The translations under genes and the position numbers were made by a program. From assembly GCA_964429745.1 (NCBI GenBank), contig CAYSDI010000024.1:1-38327 (forward strand): a stretch of 38,327 bases of DNA. Direction: 5' to 3'. Within the stretch, counting starts at the first letter, position 1, and every line of letters begins with the position of its first letter. The notes below the pieces were generated by a model, which worked only from the letters and a program-made list of their open reading frames with translations, did not search any database and was not told the origin of the DNA. This document shows, one piece after another, positions 25,841 to 33,900 of the stretch. Origin of the DNA: WGOA01 sp964429745 (GTDB lineage Bacteria; Bacteroidota; Bacteroidia; Chitinophagales; BACL12).

Positions 25841-26040
25841 TTAACCCTTTCTGTCAACCCCTTTCTGTCAACCCCTTTCTGTCAANNNNNNNNNNNNNNN
25901 NNNNNNNNNNNNNNNNNNNNNNNNNNNNNNNNNNNNNNNNNNNNNNNNNNNNNNNNNNNNNNNNNNNNNNNNNNNNNNNNNNNNNTCCCCATCTTTTAAC
26001 CCTTTCTGTCAACCCCTTTCTGTCAACCCCTTTCTGTCAA
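25841..26040. repeat. 14-bp tandem repeat interrupted by an assembly gap
   Basis: The unit CTTTCTGTCAACCC is repeated about three times on each side of the gap (25841-25885 and 25996-26040). The 55 bases directly before the gap (25831-25885) are identical to the 55 directly after it (25986-26040), including the single-copy prefix TCCCCATCTT. The repeat ends 27 bases before the ATG at 26068. The true copy number is unknown. No reading of this stretch as protein is supported. The rest of the 400-bp region 25667-26067 holds nothing else I recognise. Confidence 0.9.
25886..25985. other. Assembly gap of 100 N
   Basis: A run of exactly 100 N, the conventional length for a gap of unknown size, lies inside the 14-bp tandem repeat. 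The identical 55-base flanks suggest that the two contigs overlap and no real sequence need be missing. Confidence 0.97.
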
Positions 26041-26067
26041 AACTTTCCGTTAGAAACTACCTAACTC

Positions 26068-26991
26068 ATGAGAAAAACGTTTACTCTTCTGTCCCTGATG
26101 CTCCTTATTGGTGTAACAGTTCAGGCGCAGATCCAATACCCAGTCAATGGCAATTTTGAAAGCTGGGCAACCGCCAGCTTTGCCGGTCAAACCTATGATT
26201 CTTTGGTAGGATGGGATACCCCACAGCGATTGGCTACGGCACTTGCCGTGCCCGATACGGTAACCTATCGCACCTCGGATGCCAACGGAGGTTCTGCAGC
26301 CGTTCTGATGATTTCTAAGGAAGTCACCATCGCTGGTATTCTAACCGTTGTGGTTCCCGGCTCCGTTTCAACGGGCACCTTCTTCGTTAACCTCTTTACC
26401 CAAGAGTTTGGCGTTACCGGAGGTGCTGCAATTGATTGCAAGCCGACCGAAATGACCGGCTTTTACAAGTACGATCCGGCCGGCGTTGACACGGCCAACA
26501 TGGTTGTTCTGTTAACCGACGCTGCAGGGGATACCATTGCCGACGTCACCTTGCAGCTTGATGTCGCTACCACGGGCGGCTACCAGCCTTTCACGTTGCC
26601 AATAACCTACACAGGAACCACGAGCCCGACTGTTGCTCAAATCCTGATCACGTCAAGCGGAGTAGGTGGGCAAGACGGCTCTACCCTGTACGCAGATGAT
26701 GTTGTGTTAAGAGGCGGTGACTGCGTTACCGGCCTTTTTGATGTGTTCTCTCAGCCCCAGGCTATTGAAATCATCCCCAACCCGGCTGCGGAAGCCGTGC
26801 GGTTTAACCTGCCCCTCCAGAACAATGCCGATGCTGCCATCATGGACCTGAGCGGACGCACCGTGTTGAGAATCAATGCAGTTCCAGGAATGAACCAGGT
26901 TGATGTTTCACAGTTGGCAACCGGAGTTTACGTGTTGCGCGTTGCCGAAAACGGCAAAACGATGTACAGCGGCAAGTTCGAGAAATTCTGA
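26068..26991 (+). CDS. Secreted T9SS cargo protein, paralog 3 of 3 (PCMD-like)
   Basis: A 307-residue secreted protein. The signal peptide MRKTFTLLSLMLLIGVTVQA (cleavage after QA at about residue 20) precedes IQYPVNGNFESWATASFAG and VGWDTPQRL, the entry also seen in the two paralogs. TGFYKYDPAGVDTANMVVLL and PFTLPITYTGTTSPTVAQIL correspond to the second half of their domain, followed by STLYADDVVL. The T9SS type A sorting domain occupies the last 80 residues (EIIPNPAAEAVRF, IMDLSGRTVL, LATGVYVLRV, GKF). A strong terminator lies 25 bases after the stop. The leader holds the 14-bp minisatellite, unlike the other two genes. Function unknown; likely surface-exposed. Confidence 0.87.
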   Translation: MRKTFTLLSLMLLIGVTVQAQIQYPVNGNFESWATASFAGQTYDSLVGWDTPQRLATALAVPDTVTYRTSDANGGSAAVLMISKEVTIAGILTVVVPGSVSTGTFFVNLFTQEFGVTGGAAIDCKPTEMTGFYKYDPAGVDTANMVVLLTDAAGDTIADVTLQLDVATTGGYQPFTLPITYTGTTSPTVAQILITSSGVGGQDGSTLYADDVVLRGGDCVTGLFDVFSQPQAIEIIPNPAAEAVRFNLPLQNNADAAIMDLSGRTVLRINAVPGMNQVDVSQLATGVYVLRVAENGKTMYSGKFEKF

Positions 26992-27015
26992 TCTGACCTG
27001 CCCGAAAGTTTAGCG

Positions 27016-27051
27016 AAAAAGGGCTGCAAGCAAACACTTGCAGCCCTTTTT
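27016..27051. terminator. Bidirectional rho-independent terminator
   Basis: A perfect 15-bp stem, AAAAAGGGCTGCAAG (27016-27030) and CTTGCAGCCCTTTTT (27037-27051), with loop CAAACA. The T-run on one side and A-run on the other make it able to stop transcription in both directions. It lies 25 bp after the T9SS gene stop. Confidence 0.92.
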
Positions 27052-27079
27052 CATTGTCCTTTTTGACAAGGTTGCTCTC

Positions 27080-27093
27080 GGGGCAATTGCCCC
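27080..27093. promoter_or_regulatory. Perfect 14-bp palindrome before the MFS gene, possible operator
   Basis: GGGGCAATTGCCCC is a perfect 14-bp palindrome 28 bp upstream of the ATG at 27122. No T-run follows and the preceding terminator is separate, so a binding site for a dimeric regulator is possible. No regulator gene is adjacent. Confidence 0.4.
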
Positions 27094-27121
27094 ATTTATT
27101 CTTCGACGCTGAACGAAACGG

Positions 27122-28378
27122 ATGTCTACCCAATCCCGAAAGCTTCACCTTAGCCTGGCTTTTTTGACCATTCTGGTGGATATGATAGGCTTTGGCGCCG
27201 CATTTCCTATCCTTCCGATCCTTTTTAGCGACGAAGCCCATTTCTTTTCCGGACTGCGCGCTGATCGACTGCCCGTGTGGTACGGAGCACTGCTGTCCGT
27301 TTTTGCCTTGGCCCAGTTCATCGGAGCACCGGTTCTCGGGGCGCTATCAGACCGTTTTGGCCGTCGTCCTGTGTTGCTGCTCAGCATTGGCGGCTCGGCC
27401 ATCGGTTATGCGCTCTTTGCCTACGGTATTGAGCAAAGCAACATGGTCTGGCTTTTTGCCGGTAGAATCATCCCTGGCTTTGCCGGGGGCAATGTTGCCA
27501 TCGTGTTTTCCAGCCTGGCCGATGCCAGCCACGGGCGTTCTAAGGTCAAGGACTTTGGGCTGGCGGGGGCCGCTTTCGGAATGGGAATGATCTTGGGACC
27601 TGTCCTTGGGGGAATTCTGTCAGACGAACAACTGCATCCTGTCTTGGGTCTTCATGTTCCTTTTGTGGGCATGGTCTTGCTTACGGCCGTCAACTTCTTG
27701 TTCGTTTGGCGATTTTACCCGGAAACCAACCTGTCGCCCAACCCCAGCAAGGTCTCCCCACTGAGTGGATTTCGGAACCTGGTTGAAGCCTTTTACCACC
27801 CGCGACTCAAACTGGTGTTCATCGCGGTGTTGCTCCAAGCTTGTGGCTTTTCGCTTTTTATCCAGTTTGTCGCCTTCTTTTTAGAACAAGCGCACGGTTT
27901 TCGCCAATTGGATATCGGTTTGATGTTCGGCTATGTGGGATTGCTCACGGCCCTTACGCAAGGATTCCTCGTCCGTCCGCTAGCCACCCGATTTTCATCC
28001 GAACGGATGGTGGCTAACGTAATCCCAGGATTTGCCCTAGGTATTCTTCTGTTGATTCAACCCGCGGAATCGTGGTGGCTATACGTCATTATTCCCTTGC
28101 CGACCATCTTTCAAGGGCTGTACATGCCCAACATGACCGCCGTTGTCTCCAATCTGAGCGACCGCGAAATTCAGGGTAGAATGTTGAGCATCAACCAGAG
28201 CCTGACGGCCCTATCCAATGCCATTCCACCGCTTTTTGGCGGTTGGTTGTTCCTCATCGGGGCCCGGATCCCCGTTTATGTCGCCGTTGCCTTCAGCTTC
28301 GCCGCCTGGGCGGTTTTCAATTTGTTCTTTCAGCGCTACCGCAAAGCGGTTGCTGCCCAGGAAGAGCCCGCAGATTAA
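27122..28378 (+). CDS. MFS transporter, TetA-like (drug:H+ antiporter type)
   Basis: A 418-residue major facilitator with about twelve membrane helices. The loop between helices 2 and 3 has the MFS motif GALSDRFGRRPVLLLS (about residues 78-93). Helix 1 reads ILVDMIGFGAAFPILPILF, the TetA/TCR-family entry, and helix 5 has GAAFGMGMILGPVLGGILSD, the antiporter motif C. These mark it as a proton-driven exporter of the TCR/Tet family, whose members export tetracycline or many other compounds; the substrate here cannot be read, and most chromosomal members are not dedicated resistance genes. It follows a strong terminator and a perfect palindrome, so it has its own promoter. The next gene is convergent. 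Confidence 0.93.
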   Translation: MSTQSRKLHLSLAFLTILVDMIGFGAAFPILPILFSDEAHFFSGLRADRLPVWYGALLSVFALAQFIGAPVLGALSDRFGRRPVLLLSIGGSAIGYALFAYGIEQSNMVWLFAGRIIPGFAGGNVAIVFSSLADASHGRSKVKDFGLAGAAFGMGMILGPVLGGILSDEQLHPVLGLHVPFVGMVLLTAVNFLFVWRFYPETNLSPNPSKVSPLSGFRNLVEAFYHPRLKLVFIAVLLQACGFSLFIQFVAFFLEQAHGFRQLDIGLMFGYVGLLTALTQGFLVRPLATRFSSERMVANVIPGFALGILLLIQPAESWWLYVIIPLPTIFQGLYMPNMTAVVSNLSDREIQGRMLSINQSLTALSNAIPPLFGGWLFLIGARIPVYVAVAFSFAAWAVFNLFFQRYRKAVAAQEEPAD

Positions 28379-28417
28379 TTCCCTCAACTTGCCAACTGGG
28401 GAAGGGTAACCGTTCGC

Positions 28418-29002
28418 TCAGCGAGCCCAGCGCGATTGCCAGCCGGGTTGCAGAAAAAGGAACAGCTGCGCCAGCGACCAGCCAATGAGAGCGCCTAAAA
28501 CACTACCGGCCAGAACATCCAGGGGAAAATGTAAGCCAACATAAATTTGGGCATACCCGATAGAGAATCCCCAAAGCAAAGCCAGCCAGGAAGCTACGGG
28601 GTAGTGCTGGCGGAACAAAAGAAACAGAAACATGGAAAGCGCCAGGTGATTGGCAGCGTGCGAAGAGGGGAAACTCAACCCCGGACCACAATCGATTATG
28701 TCCCGGATAAAGGGTTGCAGCGATTCCGTCCGGCAGGGCCGCAGCCGGCCGACTGCAGGCTTGATCACGGAAGAACTCACGCCATCGGCAATACCCACAC
28801 ATGCTCCGGCCATCAGCGCAACCAGAAGCCCGGTGCTGCGCAAACGTCGCCAAAGCCAAACCAGAAACAAAACGTACAACGGTAACCAGGTGCGCTTGTC
28901 GCGGTAAATTGGGAAAAAGCTATCCAACCAGGAGGACGTCCAGTCCCGGTGCAGCACCAAAAACAGCTCTCTGTCCCAGGAAGGCCATTCCCAGCCTGTC
29001 AT
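28418..29002 (-). CDS. PAP2-family membrane phosphatase
   Basis: A 194-residue membrane protein with five or six helices. The three PAP2 signature boxes are present in order: KPAVGRLRP (about residues 81-89), PSSHAANH (about 111-118) with the catalytic histidine, and VGLHFPLDVLAG (about 157-168) with the second catalytic histidine and aspartate. The middle region GPGLSFPSSHA is typical. It probably removes a phosphate from a lipid such as undecaprenyl pyrophosphate or phosphatidic acid at the membrane. The start at 29002 overlaps the stop of the methyltransferase gene by four bases (TCAT), so the two are cotranscribed, methyltransferase first. Substrate is not predictable. Confidence 0.93.
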   Translation of the reverse strand: MTGWEWPSWDRELFLVLHRDWTSSWLDSFFPIYRDKRTWLPLYVLFLVWLWRRLRSTGLLVALMAGACVGIADGVSSSVIKPAVGRLRPCRTESLQPFIRDIIDCGPGLSFPSSHAANHLALSMFLFLLFRQHYPVASWLALLWGFSIGYAQIYVGLHFPLDVLAGSVLGALIGWSLAQLFLFLQPGWQSRWAR

Positions 29003-29796
29003 CCCGCGAGCTTTTCCACCACCATGATTAATCGCGGGCTGGTAATTCGGTCATAGGGTTCCAGGTCATAGGAACCGAAGGAACGGATCAACCGCAGGCC
29101 AACATTATTAAAGTCTTGCTCGAACTGATCGATGGTAATTGCCTGAACCCGTTCCTGATATAAACGATAATTGTCCCCCTTTTCCACCCGTATGTCTTTG
29201 ACAAAGTGATCACCAGTAAACCGGCGGTGCAGCAAAAATCGGACGCCAGCTTCTTCTCTTATTTCTTCCTTGACCAAATGGTCCGCAGCATAAGCGACAT
29301 TAAGAAAATCGATGACCAATTTGCCTTCAGGGCGCAAACCCAACCGAATGGAACTTAAGCTTTGTTTGTTGTCAGAGGCCCTTTCGAAATAGCCAAAACT
29401 CGTAAAGAAATTGAATATATAATCATAATAATTAAAACGAAACGGAAACCGCATGTCGTGTTCGTAAAACGAGAGCCGTTCATTCTCCCAAAGTCTTGCT
29501 TCCGTGATGTTTCTGGGCGAGAGGTCAATTCCGGTCACATCAAAGCCAAGTTGAGCGAGGTGGCGTGCATGGCGGCCCTGTCCACAAGCCAGATCCAGAA
29601 TCCGGCTCTCTTTTTGCGGTTCAAGCCACTTAATAAGCTTATCCAGGAACTGCTTGGCTTCAGATTCGTCCCGGTTTCGGTACAGCAACGCATACCAGGG
29701 AGAATCGAACCAATCCTCATACCATTGAGGTGGACGAGGTTCTATTGAGGAGGCCCCTGGTGAAGATTCAACGTTCATGGGGAGCAAAGAAGGCAA
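28999..29796 (-). CDS. Class I SAM-dependent methyltransferase
   Basis: A 265-residue methyltransferase; the ATG at 29778 (MNVESSPG) is an alternative start. The SAM-binding motif I is ILDLACGQGRHARHLAQLGF (about residues 65-84), followed by VTGIDLSPRNITEAR (motif II) and, later, YYDYIFNFFTSFGYFE and LRPEGKLVIDFLN. These mark a Rossmann-fold class I enzyme related to small-molecule methyltransferases of the UbiE/ToxA sort. The substrate is unknown. It is divergent from glmM with a 77-bp gap and heads a two-gene operon with the PAP2 phosphatase, with which it overlaps by four bases. Confidence 0.92.
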   Translation of the reverse strand: MPSLLPMNVESSPGASSIEPRPPQWYEDWFDSPWYALLYRNRDESEAKQFLDKLIKWLEPQKESRILDLACGQGRHARHLAQLGFDVTGIDLSPRNITEARLWENERLSFYEHDMRFPFRFNYYDYIFNFFTSFGYFERASDNKQSLSSIRLGLRPEGKLVIDFLNVAYAADHLVKEEIREEAGVRFLLHRRFTGDHFVKDIRVEKGDNYRLYQERVQAITIDQFEQDFNNVGLRLIRSFGSYDLEPYDRITSPRLIMVVEKLAG

Positions 29797-29873
29797 AATA
29801 AGCGCGAATCAGCGCGAAGAGGTTGCGTATTCGGCATAATTTAGCTTCCCCTTTCGGTTTAAAAATTCCCGGC

Positions 29874-31250
29874 GTGACCCTCATCAAATCTATTTCCGGC
29901 ATTCGCGGCACTATTGGCGGTACGCCAGGCGATGCCTTGACCCCATTGGACCTGATCAAGTACGCAACAGCCTTCGGAACCTGGGTCCGGCGCCGCGGTG
30001 GCAAGATCGTCGTCATTGGCCGGGATGCCCGCATTTCGGGTGGCATGGTCAGCCGACTGGTTACTGGCGCGCTGCAGTCCGTGGGCATTCATGTGGTTGA
30101 CCTGGGCCTGAGCACGACGCCGACTGTGGAGTTAGCTGTCGTTGCAGAGAAAGCGCAGGGAGGCATCATCTTAACGGCCAGCCACAACCCAAAGAACTGG
30201 AATGCCCTCAAGTTGCTAAACGAGCTGGGCGAATTCCTTTCCGCTAAAGACGGGGAGGAAGTGCTCCGCATCGCAGAAAACGGCGAGGTGGAGTTTGCCG
30301 GAGTGGACGATTTAGGCGACTACACGGAAAAGGGCTTCTACATCCAGCACCACATTGAGCAAATCATGGCGCTGGACTTGGTGGACCGGGAAGCCATTGC
30401 TGCTGCCGATTTCAAGATTGTCATTGACTGCGTCAATTCCACCGGAGGTCTCTGTGTGCCGGAATTGCTCAGTGCTTTAGGCGTGAAGCAAGTGGTGGAA
30501 TTGTTCTGTGCGCCCAACGGTCGTTTTCCGCATAACCCGGAACCGCTGCCCGAGCACCTCAGCACGCTTGCCAATGAAGTGGTTCACCATCAGGCCGACC
30601 TGGGCATCGTAGTAGACCCGGACGTAGACCGGCTGGCTCTTGTTTGCGAAGACGGCGAATTTTTCGGCGAGGAATACACGCTGGTGGCCGTGGCCGATTA
30701 CGTGCTTCGGCAAAAGCCCGGCAGCACCGTATCCAACCTGTCTTCCTCGCGGGCTTTGCGCGACATCACCGAAAAGGCCGGGCAGGCTTATCACGCGGCT
30801 GCGGTGGGTGAGGTCAATGTCGTCGCTAAGATGAAAGAAACCGGTGCCATCGTTGGGGGCGAGGGAAATGGGGGCATTATCCTGCCCGAACTGCATTATG
30901 GCCGCGATGCGCTGGTGGGCATCGCGTTGTTTTTAAGCCACCTGGCCCGTTTTGGCAAGACGGCTTCTATGCTGCGTTCTACCTACCCGAATTACCACAT
31001 TGCCAAAAAGAAAATCGACCTCATGCCTAACATGGCCTGGCCAGAAATCATGACTCGTCTGCAGACTCAATACGCCCGTCAACCGCAAAACAGCATCGAC
31101 GGGCTGCGGATTGAGTTCGACACCGACTGGGTTCACCTTCGGCCCAGCAACACTGAACCCATCATTCGTGTTTATGCCGAAAGCCATTCGCAGACCACCG
31201 CGGACAACATCGCGCGTAAAATCATGATGGATATTTTAGAGGAAGAGTAG
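29874..31250 (+). CDS. glmM: Phosphoglucosamine mutase
   Basis: A 458-residue alpha-phosphohexomutase. I place the start at GTG 29874, because translation then begins MTLIKSISGIRGTIGG, the family N-terminus; there is no in-frame ATG upstream and the earlier residues are atypical. Motifs in order: the phosphoserine loop TASHNPKNWNALK (Ser about 103), the metal site DPDVDRLALV (about 248-257), the sugar-binding GEGNGGIILP (about 329-338), and RPSNTEPIIRVYAES in the phosphate-binding domain. It converts glucosamine-6-phosphate to glucosamine-1-phosphate for UDP-GlcNAc and peptidoglycan. A phosphomannomutase activity is an alternative, since the family overlaps, but the start and loop fit the Bacteroidota GlmM form. 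Confidence 0.93.
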   Translation: MTLIKSISGIRGTIGGTPGDALTPLDLIKYATAFGTWVRRRGGKIVVIGRDARISGGMVSRLVTGALQSVGIHVVDLGLSTTPTVELAVVAEKAQGGIILTASHNPKNWNALKLLNELGEFLSAKDGEEVLRIAENGEVEFAGVDDLGDYTEKGFYIQHHIEQIMALDLVDREAIAAADFKIVIDCVNSTGGLCVPELLSALGVKQVVELFCAPNGRFPHNPEPLPEHLSTLANEVVHHQADLGIVVDPDVDRLALVCEDGEFFGEEYTLVAVADYVLRQKPGSTVSNLSSSRALRDITEKAGQAYHAAAVGEVNVVAKMKETGAIVGGEGNGGIILPELHYGRDALVGIALFLSHLARFGKTASMLRSTYPNYHIAKKKIDLMPNMAWPEIMTRLQTQYARQPQNSIDGLRIEFDTDWVHLRPSNTEPIIRVYAESHSQTTADNIARKIMMDILEEE

Positions 31251-31398
31251 GGTTATCTGAAGGCATTCTCCTGGGCATTCCTAAAGCAGGTTTTTGCAAG
31301 ATTCCCTAGCTTTATAGAAAATGCCTGAGCCACGCATGCCCCACTGTTAAGGAATGTACAAATCCCATCTTGACTATCCTCAATTATAATTTATTGAT

Positions 31399-32565
31399 AT
31401 GAATATTTATTTAGACAATGCGGCTACGACTTCCCTGGACCCCAGGATTCTGGAAGCCATGATGCCCTACATGACCCAGCGCTATGGAAACCCGTCTTCC
31501 ATCCACGCTTTTGGCCGCGAAACCCGCGCCGCGATTGAGCGAGCACGCAAAACCATTGCCGATTGCCTCCGTGCCTCAATGGGCGAATTATTCTTTACAT
31601 CGGGCGGCACCGAGTCTAACAACACGGCCTTGCAATGTGCCGTTCGTGACCTGGGCGTTCAGACCATCATCAGCTCTGCGCTGGAACACCACTGTGTAGA
31701 AGCCACCTCCCGCAGTTTGGAGGCCGCTGGCAAGGTTGCTTTGCACCTGGTTGACGTGGACCATCAGGGACACATTATCGCAGCTCACCTTGAAGCTTTG
31801 CTGGCGGAGCATCCAGGCCCGACTACCCTGGTCAGCTTGATGCATGCCAACAATGAAATCGGTACGCTGCTCGACCTGGAGGCCACTGGCCTGCTGTGCC
31901 AGCGCTACGGCGCGCTTTTCCATTCGGACACGGTCCAGACCGTAGGCCACTATCCAATCGACCTTTCCCGCCTGCCCGTAGATTTCATCTCAGCCGCTGG
32001 ACACAAATTCCACGGTCCCAAGGGAATTGGCTTGCTGTACATCAACAACAAAAGGCATTTACAGCCGCTAATCCACGGCGGAGCACAGGAGCGAAACATG
32101 CGCGCGGGCACCGAAAATGTTTACGGCATCATTGGCCTGGCTAAAGCCCTGGAATTGGCCACCACCGAAATGGAAGAGAACCGAAAAACCATTGACGGCA
32201 TCCGCCGATACATGGCGGATTCCCTGCGCCAGCGCATACCTAAGGTGCAGTTCAATGGCGATTGGGAAAATGGTCTTTACACCGTACTCAACGTCCACTT
32301 TCCGGCCAACGGAAGAGAAGATATGTTGCTCTTCAACCTCGATATCGAAGGCATCAGCGCATCGGGCGGCAGTGCGTGCAGTTCCGGCTCTTCCATTGGC
32401 AGCCACGTCTTGCGGGCCATCGGCGCTGAGCAATCCGGGGTGTCTATCCGCTTCTCGTTTTGTCCGCACAACACGCGTCAGGAAATTGATTTTACCCTGG
32501 ACAAACTGGAAGCCGTCTACTTGACACCCCGCAGGGCAGGGTTCCCGGTGACTGTTCGAACCTAA
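31399..32565 (+). CDS. Cysteine desulfurase (NifS/IscS family)
   Basis: A 388-residue PLP enzyme. The N-terminus is YLDNAATTSLDP, then GNPSSIHAFGRE and FTSGGTESNNTAL; the catalytic triad surroundings include SALEHHCV. The PLP lysine is Lys203 in SAAGHKFHGPKG, followed by GGAQERNMRAGTENV. The mobile catalytic loop has Cys327 in GGSACSSGSSIGSHVL, a short IscS-like loop. It transfers sulfur from cysteine to acceptors for iron-sulfur clusters, thiolated tRNA or other pathways. No Isc or Suf genes are adjacent. It is 148 bp after glmM, on the same strand, with the acyl-CoA reductase convergent eight bases after its stop; the ferredoxin 1.5 kb away is a possible beneficiary but this is speculation. 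Confidence 0.94.
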   Translation: MNIYLDNAATTSLDPRILEAMMPYMTQRYGNPSSIHAFGRETRAAIERARKTIADCLRASMGELFFTSGGTESNNTALQCAVRDLGVQTIISSALEHHCVEATSRSLEAAGKVALHLVDVDHQGHIIAAHLEALLAEHPGPTTLVSLMHANNEIGTLLDLEATGLLCQRYGALFHSDTVQTVGHYPIDLSRLPVDFISAAGHKFHGPKGIGLLYINNKRHLQPLIHGGAQERNMRAGTENVYGIIGLAKALELATTEMEENRKTIDGIRRYMADSLRQRIPKVQFNGDWENGLYTVLNVHFPANGREDMLLFNLDIEGISASGGSACSSGSSIGSHVLRAIGAEQSGVSIRFSFCPHNTRQEIDFTLDKLEAVYLTPRRAGFPVTVRT

Positions 32566-32573
32566 ACGCTCGC

Positions 32574-33829
32574 TTAAAAGCAATTGGCCAAAAAGGCCAA
32601 CGTGTCTTTCTGATCAGCGTAATCCGCCGGTCCCGGTTGCTGCGCTCGCCCAAAGGGAACCAGGCCCTTGCCCCGACCGACCAAAACTTGCAGTCCGTCC
32701 CGATGACGTTCCATGAGCGCATCCAATTCTCCTTGGGTTTGAAACCGCGTGTAGTGTAGCACCGAAATCGGGGATACGAGCGACGAGTTTTCCACAAGCG
32801 ATAAAAAATCACTGCCCAAATGGGGCGTCCGATTGAGCAATAGAAGGGTGCGCTGGTAGTCGAAATTGTGGCGGTAGCGAGAGTGTTCCAGCAGCGGGGC
32901 GAAGGGCTCCAACGCGTCCAGCAATACCGTCAGTTCAACTTTCGGCGAAACGAACAAATGCGAAACGCTCCGGCAACCCAGACCGAAGTACTGAAAGATG
33001 TCCCTGCCCAACGCTTGCAACTCGTCGGTAGATTCGTCACCGCGCAGAATCGCCGCAGAAGAGCGGTTTCCCCGCAACAGGTGCGGGACGTGCTTGAAGT
33101 AATGCAGAAAGTAGCGGTTCGAATTGTCGCTGCCCGTGGCGATGACCGCATGGTAATGCTGCAGCCGCTCAACGAATTTCCAGTGACCGGCAAGAGCGGG
33201 TTCCAGATTGAGCAACAGGTCCAGCGCCCAGGGCAACAAAACCGGGTCCTTAGCCGAGACCTTAATCTGCGCGTGGTGGCCGGCAACCAGCACGCAAAGC
33301 GCATCGTGGAAGCCCACAAGCGGCAAGTTTCCTGCCAGGACGAGCCCAATGGTTTTGGGAGCGAACGGCTGATGCAGTGGCAGCGGTATGGGCTGATCCA
33401 TCTGCTGATCTATGGGCTGATCTATCTGCTGATCTATGGGCTGATCTATGGGCTGATCNNNNNNNNNNNNNNNNNNNNNNNNNNNNNNNNNNNNNNNNNN
33501 NNNNNNNNNNNNNNNNNNNNNNNNNNNNNNNNNNNNNNNNNNNNNNNNNNNNNNNNNNGCTGATCTATGGGCTGATCTATGGGCTGATCCATCGTCAGAT
33601 CCAAGGAAGGATAAGCAGCCAGCCAGGATTGCAGGCAAACAGGCTCCAGCAGTCCCTCGGTAATTCCTGTCAGCGCCTCCTCCACCTGGGCGGGACCAAA
33701 CCACGGATTGCGGTCACCGGCCATGCGAACAATGTCGCTTCGGTCAGGGGCATTTCGCAGGACATCAGCCCAACGAGAAAGCAGCGAAAGCCAGTGGTTC
33801 CGGTCCATGGTTCGGTGGCAGAAATTCAA
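32574..33829 (-). CDS. LuxC-type acyl-CoA reductase, interrupted by an assembly gap
   Basis: One gene split by a run of N; it has two reading frames on either side but they rejoin if the N and a 31-base duplicate flank are removed, giving about 374 residues (367 if the ATG at 33808 is used). The N-terminal helical part runs MDRNHWLSLLSRWADVLRNA to LDLTM; a DQPI-type tetrapeptide repeat follows; then the Rossmann domain with VLAGNLPLVGFHDALCVLVA, HAVIATGSDNSNRYF, and the catalytic cysteine in FGLGCRSVSHLF. The rest, HNFDYQRTLLLLNRTPHLGSD and PFGRAQQPGPADYADQ, fits the acyl-CoA reductase family common in Bacteroidota beside a ferredoxin. It reduces fatty acyl-CoA to an aldehyde; no LuxD or LuxE is present. 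Physiological role uncertain. Confidence 0.9.
33387..33589. repeat. 12-bp in-frame tandem repeat (DQPI) inside the acyl-CoA reductase gene
   Basis: Six units of TATGGGCTGATC or close variants run from 33387 to 33458, and two more with a partial unit run from 33559 to 33589. On the coding strand they read DQPI, DQQI or DQQM. The last 31 bases before the gap (33428-33458) equal the first 31 after it (33559-33589), so the minimal joined array is six units. Third-position and codon variation is almost absent, suggesting recent expansion. Confidence 0.93.
33459..33558. other. Assembly gap of 100 N inside a coding repeat
   Basis: Exactly 100 N, a placeholder length. It breaks the reading frame of the acyl-CoA reductase artificially: 100 is not a multiple of three. 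Confidence 0.97.
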
Positions 33830-33900
33830 CGGTGAATGTTAAGCTTGCCCAAAAAAGAATCAATGTGCAAAAGCGCAAGGCAGTTGATGCGAAATGCAGC

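Noticed and set aside
25762..26064. Open frame across the 14-bp repeat with NPFLS/TPFCQ-like units
   Set aside because: It depends on the placeholder N run, has no recognisable start or domain, and the unit length of 14 is not a multiple of three.
27122..28378. Reading the TetA-like transporter as a tetracycline resistance gene
   Set aside because: The family is broad, there is no adjacent TetR, and no mobile element or transfer signs surround it.
31374..31395. TTGACT and TATAAT upstream of the cysteine desulfurase as a sigma-70 promoter
   Set aside because: The two boxes are only about nine bases apart, and Bacteroidota use a different primary sigma consensus.
33377..33835. Plus-strand open frame rich in ADLWADLWAD across the 12-bp repeat
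   Set aside because: It is the antisense of the acyl-CoA reductase repeat; the minus-strand frame carries the conserved enzyme motifs.
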